A stretch of DNA of 33,586 bases from Planctomycetota bacterium (GTDB lineage: Bacteria > Planctomycetota > SZUA-567 > H5-PLA8): the NCBI GenBank assembly GCA_026692735.1, contig JAPLOD010000433.1, positions 1 through 33,586 on the forward strand. Reading direction: 5' to 3'. Below, one piece after another: positions 7,084 to 14,518 of this stretch (its first letter is position 1; every line of letters starts with the position of its first letter). The notes beneath the pieces are model-generated. The model was given only the letters and a program-made list of their open reading frames with translations, was not told where the DNA came from and searched no databases. Made by a program: the position numbers and the translations under genes.

Positions 7084-8796
7084 GTGAACAGGACGGCACG
7101 GACAGAGCCCGCGGCAACATCCGGTGCGGCGCATGGGCACGACGCCCATGCTACGGGACCGCGCGTTGCGCCTGCGTCGGCCCACGCGCTGCCGGCCGGC
7201 AGCGCCGTGCACGCTGTGAGCGTGTCGCCACAGGCGCGGCAGGAGGCGGCTCGCCGGCGGCTGGCCAAGTGGCTCTTCATTGGGGTCGGAGTGGCGTTCT
7301 GCGTTCTGGTGGCCACGCTGGTGCTCAAGCCCGGCGCCGACGCGAGGGCCGCCCGCACGGCGCTGCTGCGAGTCGAGAAGGTGCCGATGCCCGGCGTGTT
7401 GCATGAGATCGGCACGGTTGAGGCGCTGAACGAGATCACGCTGCTAACCAGATTCACCGGCGACATCGTGTGGAAGGAAGAAGACGGGAAAGTCGTCGAG
7501 GCCGGCGATCCGGTGGTGCGTTTTGAGGGCAAGCTGGTCCAGGAGGACATTGACGTCCGCGAGGCGGCGGTGCTGGACAAACGGGACGCGGTGAGGCAGG
7601 CGACGGACGATATCGCCACGCTGAAGAAGCGCTACGAGCATGTCATCCGCCAGGCTGAGATACAGTACGAGCTTGCGGTCCTGGGCCGCAAAGTCATCTA
7701 TGATGCGCCCACACCGGAAGACAAGCAGGACGCCGAACTCGCGCTGCAGGGCGCGGACCTCGATCGGAAGCGCGCGCAGGTGGACCTGGACAGCTATACG
7801 GAACTGGCCACGCAGGGCTTCGCCACGGAAGCAAATGTGAAACTGATGCGGCTGGCACTGGCGACGGCGAAAGTCAACCATGCCAAGGCGAAGGTCATTT
7901 ACGACCTGACACTGCAGGGGAACACCCCGGATGCCAAGCGGGTGGCGGACCTGGCCGTGGCGGACGCCCGGAAAAGCCTGAACATCGCCAGATTCAACCG
8001 CGAGGCCGACCTGGCCGTCAGCCAGGCGAACCTCGAGCTCGCGCAGGTGGACCTCGCCAACGCCGAGCGCGAGCTGGCGCGCAAGCGCCAGGACCTGGAA
8101 TGGACCACAGTGCGCGCGCCGGTGCGCGGCCACGTCGTGTTCACCGAGGTGTACAAGGGCTCGTCCAAGAGCAAGAGCCGGATCGAGGTCGGCGAATCGC
8201 GGAGCGCGGGCGGCGACCTGGGGGTGATCTGCGACACGTCCGCGCTGAAGGTCCGCTTGTGGATCAACGAGTCCGATGTGAAGGATCTGGCGGCGGGGCA
8301 GCGCGCCACGGTCCTCATGCCGGCGTTTCCCGGGCGCAGGTTTCAGGCCGAGGTCTCCGAGCTGGCGGTTCTGGCGACGGACAAGAACGTGGCGCTGTCC
8401 AGCCTGGCTCTGCGGCGCGCGGGCGAAGCCTTCGTGAACGTCGTCCAGGCGAAACTGACGTTCACCGACCTGGCGGAGGCCGACCGCAAGGAGATCAGGG
8501 TCGGGTTCAACGCCGAAGTCTTCATCCAGACCAGCGGCGCCACCGAGGCGCTGGCCGTGCCCTGGAGCGCGGTGCGGTACGAGCGTGACGGCACGCCGTT
8601 CGCCGAAGTGGCGGCGGGCAGCCGGCGTGAGCGCCGTACGCTGAAGCTCGGCCGCGGCGATACCCTCCGGGTCGAAGTGTTCGAAGGGCTTAAAGAGAAC
8701 GAGCAGGTGTATGACCTGACTGGCGCCACGTATCCGGGGACGATCGGCCCTGCAGAGACCCGGCCCGTTTTGCCTCCGGTTTGCGGAGGGTCCTAG
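7084..8796 (+). CDS. HlyD-family periplasmic adaptor 3
   Basis: A 570-residue adaptor of the MacA/HlyD type. It has an unusually long N-terminal cytoplasmic part (~1-60, Ala/His/Pro-rich) that includes a palindromic repeat element read as HGHDAHATG. A TM segment follows at ~63-82 (WLFIGVGVAFCVLVATLVL), then lipoyl-like halves (ITLLTRFTGDIVWKEEDGKV; TVRAPVRGHVVFTEVYKG) flanking a coiled coil at ~150-335, a beta-barrel (LKVRLWINESDVKDLAAGQ) and a membrane-proximal domain (ALAVPWSAVRYERDG). The GTG at 7084 has GAGGAG 4 nt upstream. The stop is directly followed by the GTG of the ATPase, so the two are probably coupled and act together. Confidence 0.88.
   Translation: MNRTARTEPAATSGAAHGHDAHATGPRVAPASAHALPAGSAVHAVSVSPQARQEAARRRLAKWLFIGVGVAFCVLVATLVLKPGADARAARTALLRVEKVPMPGVLHEIGTVEALNEITLLTRFTGDIVWKEEDGKVVEAGDPVVRFEGKLVQEDIDVREAAVLDKRDAVRQATDDIATLKKRYEHVIRQAEIQYELAVLGRKVIYDAPTPEDKQDAELALQGADLDRKRAQVDLDSYTELATQGFATEANVKLMRLALATAKVNHAKAKVIYDLTLQGNTPDAKRVADLAVADARKSLNIARFNREADLAVSQANLELAQVDLANAERELARKRQDLEWTTVRAPVRGHVVFTEVYKGSSKSKSRIEVGESRSAGGDLGVICDTSALKVRLWINESDVKDLAAGQRATVLMPAFPGRRFQAEVSELAVLATDKNVALSSLALRRAGEAFVNVVQAKLTFTDLAEADRKEIRVGFNAEVFIQTSGATEALAVPWSAVRYERDGTPFAEVAAGSRRERRTLKLGRGDTLRVEVFEGLKENEQVYDLTGATYPGTIGPAETRPVLPPVCGGS
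7131..7151. repeat. Short palindromic element inside a coding region
   Basis: GCATGGGC, loop ACGAC, GCCCATGC: a perfect 8-bp inverted repeat. It sits in frame in the non-conserved N-terminal tail of adaptor 3. From memory, peptides reading GHDAHAT recur in predicted proteins of PVC-type genomes, which suggests a dispersed repeat rather than a protein motif. Confidence 0.6.
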
Positions 8797-9603
8797 GTGT
8801 CAGCGACGCCGGCTCCCGACAACGAAACGCTGCCGCCCGCCGCGGCTGCCGACGCAGCGCCTGTGCGGGACGACCTGGTTATTGCCACGCAGGACCTCGC
8901 CAAAGCCTACGTGATGGAAGGTGGCGGCGTGCCGGCGTTGTGCGGGGTCTCGATGCACGTGAGGCGCGGCGAGTTCGTCTCGATCATGGGCCAGTCCGGC
9001 TCGGGGAAGAGCACGCTGCTGCATGTGCTTGGCTGCCTGCACCGCGCCAGTGGCGGCAGTTACAGGCTGGATGGCATCGAAGTCACCGACCTGAATGACG
9101 ACGAGCTGTCAGTGGTGCGCAATCAGAAGATCGGCTTCGTCTTTCAGAAGTTCAACCTGCTGCCGCACGAGGACATCGTGGAGAACGTGGCCCTGCCGCT
9201 GGTGTACGCGCGCCAGCCGCGGCACGAACGCCTGGCGGCGGCGAAACGCATGCTGCAGGTGATCGGCCTCGGCGACCGGCTGCATCACAAGCCGGGCGAG
9301 TTGTCCGGCGGGCAAAGCCAGCGGGTGGCCATTGCGCGCGCGCTGGTCACCGAGCCGGCGGTCATCCTGGCCGACGAACCCACCGGCAACCTGGACAGCG
9401 TCACCGGCCTGGAAATCATGGCGCTCTTCCAGGCGCTGCACCGTGCGGGCAGGACGATCGTGCAGGTCACGCACGACCGCGAGAAGGCCGAGTACGGCCA
9501 GCGCATCATCCACCTGAAGGACGGCCTCATCTCCGAGGTGGAAGTGGTGGTATCGCCGCGGCGTGCGGAACAGGTGGTGTCAGGCGTGGAGGTGCTGGCG
9601 TGA
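8797..9603 (+). CDS. ABC transporter ATP-binding protein, MacB/LolD type
   Basis: A 268-residue cytoplasmic ATPase that would power the permease encoded next. All nucleotide-binding motifs are intact: Walker A GQSGSGKST (65-73), Q-loop around Gln117 (GFVFQKFNLLP), signature LSGGQ (169-173), Walker B VILADEPTGNLD (189-200) and the switch His226 (VTHDRE). These features, especially FVFQKFNLLP and DEPTGNLD, are typical of the MacB/LolD/FtsE group, which drives mechanotransmission rather than classical transport. The first ~27 residues are an Ala/Pro-rich extension. Start is GTG immediately after the adaptor 3 stop, with GGAGG upstream within that gene. One ATPase serves three adaptor genes here. 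Confidence 0.93.
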   Translation: MSATPAPDNETLPPAAAADAAPVRDDLVIATQDLAKAYVMEGGGVPALCGVSMHVRRGEFVSIMGQSGSGKSTLLHVLGCLHRASGGSYRLDGIEVTDLNDDELSVVRNQKIGFVFQKFNLLPHEDIVENVALPLVYARQPRHERLAAAKRMLQVIGLGDRLHHKPGELSGGQSQRVAIARALVTEPAVILADEPTGNLDSVTGLEIMALFQALHRAGRTIVQVTHDREKAEYGQRIIHLKDGLISEVEVVVSPRRAEQVVSGVEVLA

Positions 9604-9679
9604 GCAACGAGGGGGGCCTGGGCAGCGCGTCCGCAACCCGCGGCCCCGGATCCGTGAGCCATGGCGTGCCGGCGTCACA

Positions 9680-9698
9680 CTGCCGCACAAGGCGGCAG
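9680..9698. repeat. Short palindromic element upstream of the permease gene
   Basis: CTGCCGC, loop ACAAG, GCGGCAG: a perfect 7-bp inverted repeat in the 126-bp gap between ATPase and permease genes. It is similar in size to the other palindromes of this window but different in sequence. Confidence 0.45.
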
Positions 9699-9729
9699 CG
9701 GCAGACAGCGGAGAACCGAGAACAGAACG

Positions 9730-11004
9730 ATGATCGAATGGGGTAACGCTGTCCGCATCGGCCTGATGGGCCTGGCGGTGCACAAGTTCCGAGCCGCGCT
9801 CTCGATGCTCGGCATCATCTTCGGCGTGGCGTCGGTCGTCGCCGTGATCGCGGTCAGCGAGGGCGCGCGCGGCGAAGTGCTCAAGCAACTGGCCGCCATG
9901 GGCGTCAACAACATCATGGTCACGGGACTGGACTGGCGCTCGGGCGGCAGCGAGACCCGCGATATCAAGAAGAAGGCCCGCCTGGGCTCCAACGGCTTGA
10001 CGTTACGCGAGGCGGAAGCGGCGCTGGCGCATTGCCGGTTGCTGGTCACCTACGCGCCGCTGCGCAAGGTCCAGGCCTCGATCAGGTCCGGCGAGACACC
10101 GGTGTCGGCCGACGTCGTGGGCACGACGCCCGCGTTTCTGGGCGTGATGGGCTACCGACTCCGCGAAGGCCGCTGGTTCCTGCCGCCGGACGAGAAGGAA
10201 GCGCGGCGGGTGTGCGTGATCGAGGACACGATCCGGCAGGAATGCTTCAAGCTCGAGTCGCCGCTCGGCCGCACGCTGGTCATTGACCACGAACCGTACG
10301 AGGTGGTGGGAGTGCTGGAGAGCAAAGAGGCGTCGTCGGATCAGAAGTACGAGGTGATTGACATCAAGCAGCTCAACCGCCGCTGTTACATCCCGCTTGC
10401 TGCCACGCTGGCGCGCATGACGCAGGAGCCGCTCTCGGACCAGGTCTCCGAGATCATCTTCCAGTGCCGCTCGTCCCGCGACGTGCATGCCGCGGCCGCG
10501 GTCCTGAACCGCTGTTTCGACGCGTGGCACAACATGGAGTCGTGGCGGCCGGACGACAAGGACTTCAAGGTGCGGGTGGCGCAGGACCTGGTGAAGCAGA
10601 CCGAGGCTTCGCAGCGGATCTTCAACTACGTCATGGGCTGCTCGGCGGGCATCTCGCTGGTGGTCGGCGGCATCGGCATCATGAACATCATGCTGGCCAA
10701 CGTCACGGAACGGCGCCGCGAGATCGGCATCAGGCGCGCGGTGGGCGCGACGCAGCACGATATTCTGAGGCAGTTCCTGTTCGAGTCGCTCAGCATCTGC
10801 CTGCTGGGCGGCCTGATGGGCTGCCTGCTGGGCGTGGGGTTCACCTGGCTGGTGCAGTACTGGACGCAGTGGCAGACGGTGCTGGCGTGGTGGAGCATGT
10901 TCGTGGCGCTGGCGGTGTCGTTACTGGATGGCGTGGCCTTTGGGACGTATCCTGCCTGGCAGGCGGGCAAGCTGGATCCGATCGAGGCCCTGCGGTACGA
11001 ATGA
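9730..11004 (+). CDS. ABC transporter permease, MacB/FtsX family
   Basis: A 424-residue inner-membrane permease. One TM segment at ~22-43 (AALSMLGIIFGVASVVAVIAV) is followed by a ~250-residue periplasmic domain of the MacB_PCD type (GVNNIMVTG, DVVGTTPAFLGVMGYRLREG, LGRTLVI, YEVVGVLE). Then come three C-terminal TM segments with the FtsX hallmark ERRREIGIRRAVGATQHDI and the ending AGKLDPIEALRYE. The architecture matches MacB without its fused ATPase, which is the preceding gene. The frame is open from 9661, but the ATG at 9730 begins the conserved helix and avoids coding through the palindrome at 9680. No TolC-like gene is in the window, and the substrate is unknown. Confidence 0.9.
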   Translation: MIEWGNAVRIGLMGLAVHKFRAALSMLGIIFGVASVVAVIAVSEGARGEVLKQLAAMGVNNIMVTGLDWRSGGSETRDIKKKARLGSNGLTLREAEAALAHCRLLVTYAPLRKVQASIRSGETPVSADVVGTTPAFLGVMGYRLREGRWFLPPDEKEARRVCVIEDTIRQECFKLESPLGRTLVIDHEPYEVVGVLESKEASSDQKYEVIDIKQLNRRCYIPLAATLARMTQEPLSDQVSEIIFQCRSSRDVHAAAAVLNRCFDAWHNMESWRPDDKDFKVRVAQDLVKQTEASQRIFNYVMGCSAGISLVVGGIGIMNIMLANVTERRREIGIRRAVGATQHDILRQFLFESLSICLLGGLMGCLLGVGFTWLVQYWTQWQTVLAWWSMFVALAVSLLDGVAFGTYPAWQAGKLDPIEALRYE

Positions 11005-11537
11005 CGGGCGCAGGAGGCGAGCTGGCTGTGTCGGAACCGGGACTGCGAGTATTCACGGGCGCCGCGGGGGGACGCATCGGCCTGGGAAGACGGGCCGCGA
11101 CCGGCGCCATCCTGGGCGGCCTGGTTGGCGCGGAGATGCACGACGCGGACAGAGGGAAGGGCATCGCCGCCGGGTGCCTGATCGGCGCGGCGGCAGGTTT
11201 TGCTCTGGGAGTGGCGCTGGTGAGCCCGCTGTATAGCCTGTGGGAGGGACTGACGGGCGCCGCGGCGGGCAAGCGGTTCCTTGGCATCATGATCGCCAAT
11301 GCGGATGGCTCGCGGGCCTCGGTGCTACGACTCATGGGCCGCTACCTGATCAAGAAGAGCTACGTCATCCTGCTCCTGATGGGGCTGGTGCTGGGGAGCA
11401 GCGGACTGCGCGGCTTGTGCGCCCTCGCGGGCCTGGCCATTTTCGCCGGCTGCTTCTTCGTCCTGAGCGCTCACCGCCAGGCCCTCCACGACAAGCTGGC
11501 CAGGACGGCCGTCTTCAAGGCAGACAACATCCGATGA
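11001..11537 (+). CDS. RDD-family membrane protein
   Basis: A 178-residue membrane protein. A Gly/Ala-rich hydrophobic segment (~55-78; AAGCLIGAAAGFALGVAL) is followed by the RDD-type core: GKRFLGIMIANADGSRAS, a basic loop (LMGRYLIKKSY), a long hydrophobic pair (~120-155) and the diagnostic ending HRQALHDKLARTAVFK. RDD proteins are poorly characterised; some have been linked to ion exchange, and they often sit beside transport genes. The ATG overlaps the permease stop (ATGA), placing it as the last gene of the export operon. The N-terminal Gly-rich part (~20-50) is not usual RDD sequence. Confidence 0.78.
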   Translation: MTGAGGELAVSEPGLRVFTGAAGGRIGLGRRAATGAILGGLVGAEMHDADRGKGIAAGCLIGAAAGFALGVALVSPLYSLWEGLTGAAAGKRFLGIMIANADGSRASVLRLMGRYLIKKSYVILLLMGLVLGSSGLRGLCALAGLAIFAGCFFVLSAHRQALHDKLARTAVFKADNIR

Positions 11538-11589
11538 CCAGCCCCCAGACGCAGCAGCACCACGTCCGTTCCCCGATTGGGTGCTCCCG

Positions 11590-11645
11590 ATTGCCGATTT
11601 TAGATTTGCGATTGCCGATTGCCGATTCTAGATTTGCGATTGCCG
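11590..11645. repeat. Tandem 28-bp repeat (two copies)
   Basis: Two adjacent 28-bp units at 11590-11617 and 11618-11645 differ at one base (T/C). Each has the pattern ATTGCCGATTYTAGATTTGC followed by GATTGCCG. Its composition is far more AT-rich than the flanking genes. The surrounding 11538-11763 spacer holds no gene. Confidence 0.7.
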
Positions 11646-11662
11646 AACCGGTAGGGCCGTAC

Positions 11663-11681
11663 CACGAACGTCTCGTTCGTG
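11663..11681. repeat. Short palindromic element
   Basis: CACGAACG, loop TCT, CGTTCGTG: a perfect 8-bp inverted repeat, 17 bp after the 28-bp tandem repeat and about 80 bp before the next start codon. It has no T run and is not a convincing terminator. Confidence 0.6.
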
Positions 11682-11763
11682 CAGACATTCCTCTCTGCCG
11701 GCGGGAAAGGCACTGGCGCGTGCCGATCGAAACCCGCAAGTCGAAGATGGGAAAGGAAACATC

Positions 11764-12630
11764 ATGAGCCAATCGGAAACGTGCAAGCCGCAACCCGCAG
11801 CGAAGGCGGCGTTGCCGACCATTGATTTCTGCGGCCACAAGATTACGCGCCTGATCTGCGGCGGGAACCCGCAGTCTGGTTACTCACATTTCACCGCCGA
11901 GCTGAACTGGGAGATGGTCTGCTACTATACGATGCCGAACATCCAGAAACTGCTCGATGAGTGCTGGGCCAACGGCATCAACACAGTCCAGACCCGCGGC
12001 GACAGGCTGCAGATGCGCGCGTACCTCGAACACCAGCTCAACGGCGGGAAGATGCACTGGATCGCTCAGACGGCGTCGGAGTTCGCCGACATCAACGCCA
12101 ACATTGGCGAGATCGCGCGGTACAAGCCGATCGCGATCTACCATCACGGGACGCACACGGACAATTCGTGGCATTCGGGGAAGATTGACGCGGTGCGCGA
12201 TTTCCTCAAAGTGATCCACGACCAGGGCCTGCCCGCGGGCATCGGGACGCACATCCCCGAAGTCATCCAGTACGCGGAGGACAAGGGCTGGGAGACCGAT
12301 TTCTACATGGCCTGCTTCTACAACCTCGCCCGCGGCTACAAGAGCGCACCTGCGACGCAGCAGGGCAAGTATGCGGAGGAGCGCTTCCCCGTCGAGGACC
12401 CGCCGCGCATGGCCGCGACGATGCGCGCTGTGCGCAAGCCGTGCCTCGGTTTCAAGATCATGGCCGCCAGCCGGAACTGCACCACGCCGGAGAAGACGCG
12501 CGGGGCCTTCGAGTTCGGCTACTCGAACATCAAGCCCAACGACGCCATCGTGGTCGGCATGTTCCCGAAACATAGGAACCAGGTGGCCGAGAACGCGTCT
12601 TACGTAAAGGAACTCCTCAAGGGCGGATGA
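11764..12630 (+). CDS. Aldo/keto-reductase-like TIM-barrel protein of unknown function
   Basis: A 288-residue soluble protein with no signal peptide. It has the feel of an aldo/keto-reductase-type (alpha/beta)8 barrel: ITRLICGGNPQSG near the start, a helix-plus-strand unit INTVQTRGD (~75), then KPIAIYHHGTHTDN (~122-135), LPAGIGTHIPEVIQYAED, YMACFYNLARGYKS, KPCLGFKIMAASRNC and IKPNDAIVVGMFPKHRNQ near the end. The classic catalytic tetrad of the family is not evident, so redox activity is uncertain. Conserved His residues in HHGTHTDN and GTHIPE could instead bind metal or substrate. The ATG follows AAAGGA at 8 nt. It is separated from the RDD gene by a 226-bp repeat-containing spacer, so it probably belongs to another transcript. 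Confidence 0.6.
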   Translation: MSQSETCKPQPAAKAALPTIDFCGHKITRLICGGNPQSGYSHFTAELNWEMVCYYTMPNIQKLLDECWANGINTVQTRGDRLQMRAYLEHQLNGGKMHWIAQTASEFADINANIGEIARYKPIAIYHHGTHTDNSWHSGKIDAVRDFLKVIHDQGLPAGIGTHIPEVIQYAEDKGWETDFYMACFYNLARGYKSAPATQQGKYAEERFPVEDPPRMAATMRAVRKPCLGFKIMAASRNCTTPEKTRGAFEFGYSNIKPNDAIVVGMFPKHRNQVAENASYVKELLKGG

Positions 12631-12679
12631 CGGTCTCATTGCGGCCTCAGGCGTATGCCGGCGGGAGAGGGCAACAGTT

Positions 12680-14494
12680 ATGTCCACGGGCCTTCGCGAC
12701 GACGGCAGTGGTGTCCGAGCGTTTACTGCGAGCAACCAGCCGAATTGGCTCCTGCGTGTTGGCGGCGCCGTCGGCGCTGCCTTGGTAGTTGGGGTCGTTT
12801 GGCACCTGGTCTTTCAGCGCTCGCCGGCGCAGGTGCAGCCGCCGCGAGAGGCCGCGGCCGTTTCTTCGCAGCCGTCTCCCGTTGCTGACAGCGCGCCGGC
12901 TCAGGCGTCGGCCCCCAAGACGCAGGCCGAGCCAACTTCTCCTTCTTCGCTTCCCGCGCCGCCGCGGAATGCCGCTCCTGAGGTCGTGCGTGTGCCTGTG
13001 CCCACGGAGCCGCCGGGACCCTTCGCCGCGAAGGCCGACGCGAACCACGATCTGAAGGCCCGCATCAGCTCCGTGACCCACGGTGCGTCGGCGGCGGGGA
13101 AACTGTGGGTGGACATCGAGCTCAACGTCAAGGGCGACAAGCCTCTGCTGCCCTCTCTCGGCGTCATACGCCAGCTCGTCCTCGACTCAGGCGTTGCCAT
13201 CTCCTGCGAGGCCGTCGGGGGATTGGGTCGCCGCGGCGGCGGGTGCCTCGGTCACATCCGCATCGAAGTGCCCGACGACACGCACTGGCTTCGCATGGTT
13301 GATGGTTCGCTGACGATTAACCGCGCCAAGAAGCGCGAGACCCTCGTCTGGGAGAACCCTCTCGCCTGCCGCGGCCAGGCGCTGACCGCCGGCGGGATCA
13401 CGATTACGCTTGTGGACTACCAGCAGGACGCTGCAACCGCCCGCGCGGTCATCCACGTGAAGGCTCCGCCCGAGCGTGACCTGTCAACCCTTTGCGAAGA
13501 GTTCTCCTTGCGCGAAGGGAAGCGCTCCGCGTACCTCTCAGGCGGCGGCGGGCGGGCGCCAGAGGGCGTGTTCCAATACAACCTGGGCGCCCGGCTCGGC
13601 AACCTGACAGTCAAGACGCTGGAAGCGAACTTCGTCTCCGAAATCGAGACAGAGGAAGTGCCGTTCCACCTGGAGAACCTGGCGCTGCCGACGCGGCCGG
13701 AAACGCCGTCCGCCGCGACGACAGGGCGCGACCCCGCGCTACGTCGCGCGACGGTGCAGTGCACGGCGCAAGGCTTCACGCTGGGGGTTAAGTCGGTCGA
13801 GGTGATTGCCGGCGACAGGCCCGGCGTCAGCGTTTACTGCATGGCCGTCCCGAACGCGGGGACGGCCGTGCGCTTGGCCAACGTCAAGGCCCTGCAGGCC
13901 AAGGCTGTATATGACACTGGCGCGATGGCGGAGACGGCGGATAAGGCTGCGAGCGCCTGGGCCGAGAGCTGGGTGCCGATGTCCGAAGGACGGCTTTACT
14001 TCGAGTTCGACTTCCCCGCGCCACCTGGCAACGCGGTCGCGTTCTCCTCGCTCTCCGGCGTGTACCGGGCTTTCGTGGACGACGAGACGAAGACGGCGGA
14101 GTTCACGCTGCCGAAGGCCGGGGAGAACGTGACCGACCCAGTCTCGAAGGGACCAGTGACGCTCCTGTCGGTCACGTGCGCCAACGACACTGCCGTTGTC
14201 ACATGGGCTGTTGACTCGAAGGCGACGCTCCCGCGAGGTAACTGGCCTCAACTCGTCAGCATCGCCGCCTTCGACGAAGACGGCGCGTCCCTGCATCCAG
14301 TCCTCAGCAGGCGGGACCCGCCCGGTGGCGGTGGCGTCGTGACCAGCACCTTCGCCGCAGGCCAGCGCAAACTGGCGCGGGTTGTCGCCAGTTACCCCAC
14401 CAAAGGCGCCATCCGCGAGATCCCGTTTGAGTTCAAGAACGTGGACCTGCCTCGGAAGGCGGGCAAGATAGAGTTCGCGCCACCAGAGTTCTGA
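12680..14494 (+). CDS. Single-TM membrane-anchored protein of unknown function
   Basis: A 604-residue protein I do not recognise. A short cytoplasmic tail and one TM helix (~25-45; VGGAVGAALVVGVVWHLVF) are followed by a Pro/Ala/Ser-rich linker (~48-110) and a large, probably periplasmic, beta-rich region (~120-604). The latter seems to consist of several similar sandwich-like modules with strand-turn patterns such as ITITLVDYQQD, FTLGVKSVEVI and VTLLSVTCANDTAVVTW. There is one GGGG-containing loop near 290 and another near 565. No catalytic motif stands out. The start ATG has GAGAGGG upstream. It lies 49 bp after the aldo/keto-reductase-like gene and converges on the minus operon 24 bp away. 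Confidence 0.75.
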   Translation: MSTGLRDDGSGVRAFTASNQPNWLLRVGGAVGAALVVGVVWHLVFQRSPAQVQPPREAAAVSSQPSPVADSAPAQASAPKTQAEPTSPSSLPAPPRNAAPEVVRVPVPTEPPGPFAAKADANHDLKARISSVTHGASAAGKLWVDIELNVKGDKPLLPSLGVIRQLVLDSGVAISCEAVGGLGRRGGGCLGHIRIEVPDDTHWLRMVDGSLTINRAKKRETLVWENPLACRGQALTAGGITITLVDYQQDAATARAVIHVKAPPERDLSTLCEEFSLREGKRSAYLSGGGGRAPEGVFQYNLGARLGNLTVKTLEANFVSEIETEEVPFHLENLALPTRPETPSAATTGRDPALRRATVQCTAQGFTLGVKSVEVIAGDRPGVSVYCMAVPNAGTAVRLANVKALQAKAVYDTGAMAETADKAASAWAESWVPMSEGRLYFEFDFPAPPGNAVAFSSLSGVYRAFVDDETKTAEFTLPKAGENVTDPVSKGPVTLLSVTCANDTAVVTWAVDSKATLPRGNWPQLVSIAAFDEDGASLHPVLSRRDPPGGGGVVTSTFAAGQRKLARVVASYPTKGAIREIPFEFKNVDLPRKAGKIEFAPPEF

Positions 14495-14518
14495 CCGCCG
14501 CGCTCCAGAGACTTCACT

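Noticed and set aside
5482-7404. Minus-strand open frame of 640 codons opposite adaptors 2 and 3
   Set aside because: Composition (Arg/His/Leu-rich) and lack of any motif mark it as a shadow of the HlyD genes.
10110-10145. A further copy of the GGGCACGACGCCC palindrome in the permease gene
   Set aside because: The bases GTGGGCACGACGCCCGC only partly match and encode the conserved VVGTTPAFL strand of MacB-type domains, so it is coding sequence and not an element.
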